Shown here piece after piece: positions 48,197-49,449 of a stretch of 49,449 bases of DNA; position 1 is the first letter of the stretch; every line of letters starts with the position of its first letter. The notes below the pieces were generated by a model. It was given only the letters and a program-made list of their open reading frames with translations. It was not told the origin of the DNA and ran no database searches. The DNA lies in contig NZ_JAFBCW010000018.1 of assembly GCF_016907915.1 (NCBI RefSeq), positions 1-49,449 on the forward strand, given 5' to 3'. The stretch is from Desulforadius tongensis. GTDB taxonomy: Bacteria; Bacillota; Desulfotomaculia; Desulfotomaculales; Desulfohalotomaculaceae. The translations under genes and the position numbers were made by a program.

Positions 48197-49449
48197 CAAC
48201 ATCCCCTAACCCAAATTACACTTCCTGTATGCGAGCAAAAAGTGTACAGGGGGTTTAAAAGGAGATGTTACAAGTGGCTGAAATAAATTATATCAGGTTT
48301 TTAGCAAACAAAAAAGACCACAGCTATGCTGATATTAGCAGGCAAGTCAAAAGAGATCCCAGGACAGTTAAAAAGTACGTAGAGAAAGAAAATTGGAGTC
48401 CTAAGAAAAGACCAAAAGAGCAGAGAAAAGCACCGGTAATGGATCCGGTGAAACCTTTAATTGATAAATGGCTGGCTGAAGATATGAAAAAGAACAAGAA
48501 GTACCGCCGCACTGCTAAAAGAATATATGATATGCTTTGTGAAGATCATGGTTTCAAAGGTTCTTATCGCAGTGTTAGAGCCTATGTCAGCAAGAAAAAG
48601 AAAGAGTTACTTCAGGATAAAGATTGCTCATTACCGTTAGAATCTAAGCCAGGCACAGCACAGGTTGATTTTGGTGAAACACCATTTAAATACAAAGGAG
48701 GAACTGTTAAACTATCTTACTTGGTTCTTTCTTTTCCGTACAGCAATTCCTTTTACTTTCAAGTATTTAAGGGACAGAACAAAGAGTGCTTTATGGAGGG
48801 GTTAAAGAGAATATTCCACTACATAGGTGGTGTGCCAAAGACAATTCGCTTTGATAACCTATCTCCAGCAGTAGTAAAAATACTACCTAATGGTGAGCGG
48901 AAACTTACCGAAGAATTTTACCACTTTGCTTTTCATTACGGCTTTGAATATGAGTTTAGTAACCCAGGTAGGGGAAATGAAAAAGGCCATGTTGAAGCAA
49001 TGGTTAAGTATATACGAAATAATTTTTTGCTACCAGAGCCTTGTATTAATAACTTAGAAAAGTACAATCAAACTTTGTGGCAGCTAGCAGAAGATGATAG
49101 GCATCGATTCCATTACAAAAAGGATAAATTGATTACCAATCTCTTTGAAGAAGATAAAGAACAATTATTAATGCTGCCAGCCAAAGAATATGAAGTTTGC
49201 CACTACCAATGGGCAAAAGCTGATAAATATGGCAAAGTAACTGTTGATAAAAAAATCTATTCCACCTCCCCACGCTTTGCCAGAAGCAAAGTGCTGGTAA
49301 AAGTAACTTTTAATACAGTGGAAGTTCTTGATGAGAATTACCAGACTGTAGTGTCACATGAACGGCTTTATGGTAGAGAAAAAGAATCCATGCAGTGGCA
49401 GCCATATCTGATGTTAATGGCAAAAAGACCAATGGCAATGAAGTATACT
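48197..49449 (+). mobile_element. IS21-family insertion sequence (left part)
   Basis: A candidate left end, TGTCAACATCCCCTAACCC, begins near 48197; IS21 elements start with TGT. The istA gene follows and runs off the window. The exact boundary is uncertain; 48112-48196 may belong to another element. istB would lie beyond the window. Confidence 0.65.
48274..49449 (+). CDS. istA: IS21-family transposase IstA (partial, open at window end)
   Basis: At least 392 codons with no stop before the window end. The N-terminal helix-turn-helix is YADISRQVKRDPRTVKKYV (near 16), and the DDE integrase core has Asp in GTAQVDFGETPF near 131, Asp in TIRFDNLSPAV near 190 and Glu in NEKGHVEAMVKYIR near 240. These are typical IstA features. 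GTG at 48274 is nine bases after GGAG; the in-frame ATG at 48265 abuts that site. The copy appears intact up to the window end. Confidence 0.88.
   Translation, partial: MAEINYIRFLANKKDHSYADISRQVKRDPRTVKKYVEKENWSPKKRPKEQRKAPVMDPVKPLIDKWLAEDMKKNKKYRRTAKRIYDMLCEDHGFKGSYRSVRAYVSKKKKELLQDKDCSLPLESKPGTAQVDFGETPFKYKGGTVKLSYLVLSFPYSNSFYFQVFKGQNKECFMEGLKRIFHYIGGVPKTIRFDNLSPAVVKILPNGERKLTEEFYHFAFHYGFEYEFSNPGRGNEKGHVEAMVKYIRNNFLLPEPCINNLEKYNQTLWQLAEDDRHRFHYKKDKLITNLFEEDKEQLLMLPAKEYEVCHYQWAKADKYGKVTVDKKIYSTSPRFARSKVLVKVTFNTVEVLDENYQTVVSHERLYGREKESMQWQPYLMLMAKRPMAMKYT

Noticed and set aside
1-49449. CRISPR array
   Set aside because: No regularly spaced direct repeats were seen on reading through the window; the only repeats are the two-copy elements and IS ends listed.

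Overview
The window reads as a chromosomal segment of an endospore-forming, low-to-mid GC Firmicute of the class Clostridia, most likely a Peptococcaceae/Desulfotomaculum-type anaerobe (inference). The evidence is spoVB, spoVM, an alpha/beta-type SASP, SpoVAC/AD/AE with YhcN and YetF-type partners, and a sporulation-type histidine kinase, together with AGGAGG-type ribosome binding sites and frequent TTG/GTG starts. No rRNA and no intact tRNA gene was seen.

Layout. 1-6.3 kb: an EF-G paralogue, the flippase SpoVB, a SASP and glutamine-dependent NAD synthetase. 6.3-10.5 kb: a leftward queuosine/pterin operon (queD-queC-DUF366-queE-folE) that continues into a DUF4264 small protein and surE. It has a short leader ORF in front of queD and two copies of a hairpin-plus-motif element in its spacers. 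10.7-19 kb: a TPR protein, then a leftward archaeal-style end-resection operon, nurA-HAS barrel-herA-mre11/sbcD-rad50/sbcC. 19-23.7 kb: a spore-membrane operon with the gene set of the mobile spoVA-2 type (DUF1657, DUF421+DUF1657, spoVAC, spoVAD, spoVAE, yhcN, yetF, DUF4363). 23.7-28.3 kb: mgtE, with a hairpin that can cover its ribosome binding site; copZ and copA behind a near-consensus Fur box plus a second dyad; and a 53-aa orphan gene. 28.4-35.7 kb: a radical SAM protein, a TIGR04086 membrane protein, a sporulation-type kinase, the 21-codon gene spoVM, pssA-psd, a DinG-type exonuclease-helicase and a LapA-domain protein. 35.7-40.3 kb: larE-larB-larC for the nickel-pincer cofactor, with larE apparently starting at ATT; an orphan hypothetical gene; and a thioredoxin-reductase-like flavoprotein without the usual NADPH motif. 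40.4-41.3 kb: a DUF89 protein.

From about 41.3 kb the sequence becomes visibly AT-richer and turns into an accessory island. It holds a decayed tRNA-Val-like remnant, a 1.28-kb segment bounded by inverted IS3-type ends with a lipoprotein gene and transposase debris inside, a second lipoprotein, a divergent two-component system with a BcrA-type ABC exporter (peptide-antibiotic resistance type) whose second permease is broken, and the start of an IS21-family element that runs off the window.

The operons act in separate pathways: tRNA modification precursor synthesis, DNA end processing, spore germination and resistance, metal homeostasis (Mg, Cu, Ni cofactor), phosphatidylethanolamine synthesis and antimicrobial-peptide sensing and export. 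Points most worth checking are the five-gene NurA/HerA/Mre11/Rad50 operon with its extra HAS-barrel protein, the repeated RNA-like element in the queuosine operon, the mgtE leader hairpin, the Fur box at copA, the ATT start of larE, and the IS-bounded cargo gene.
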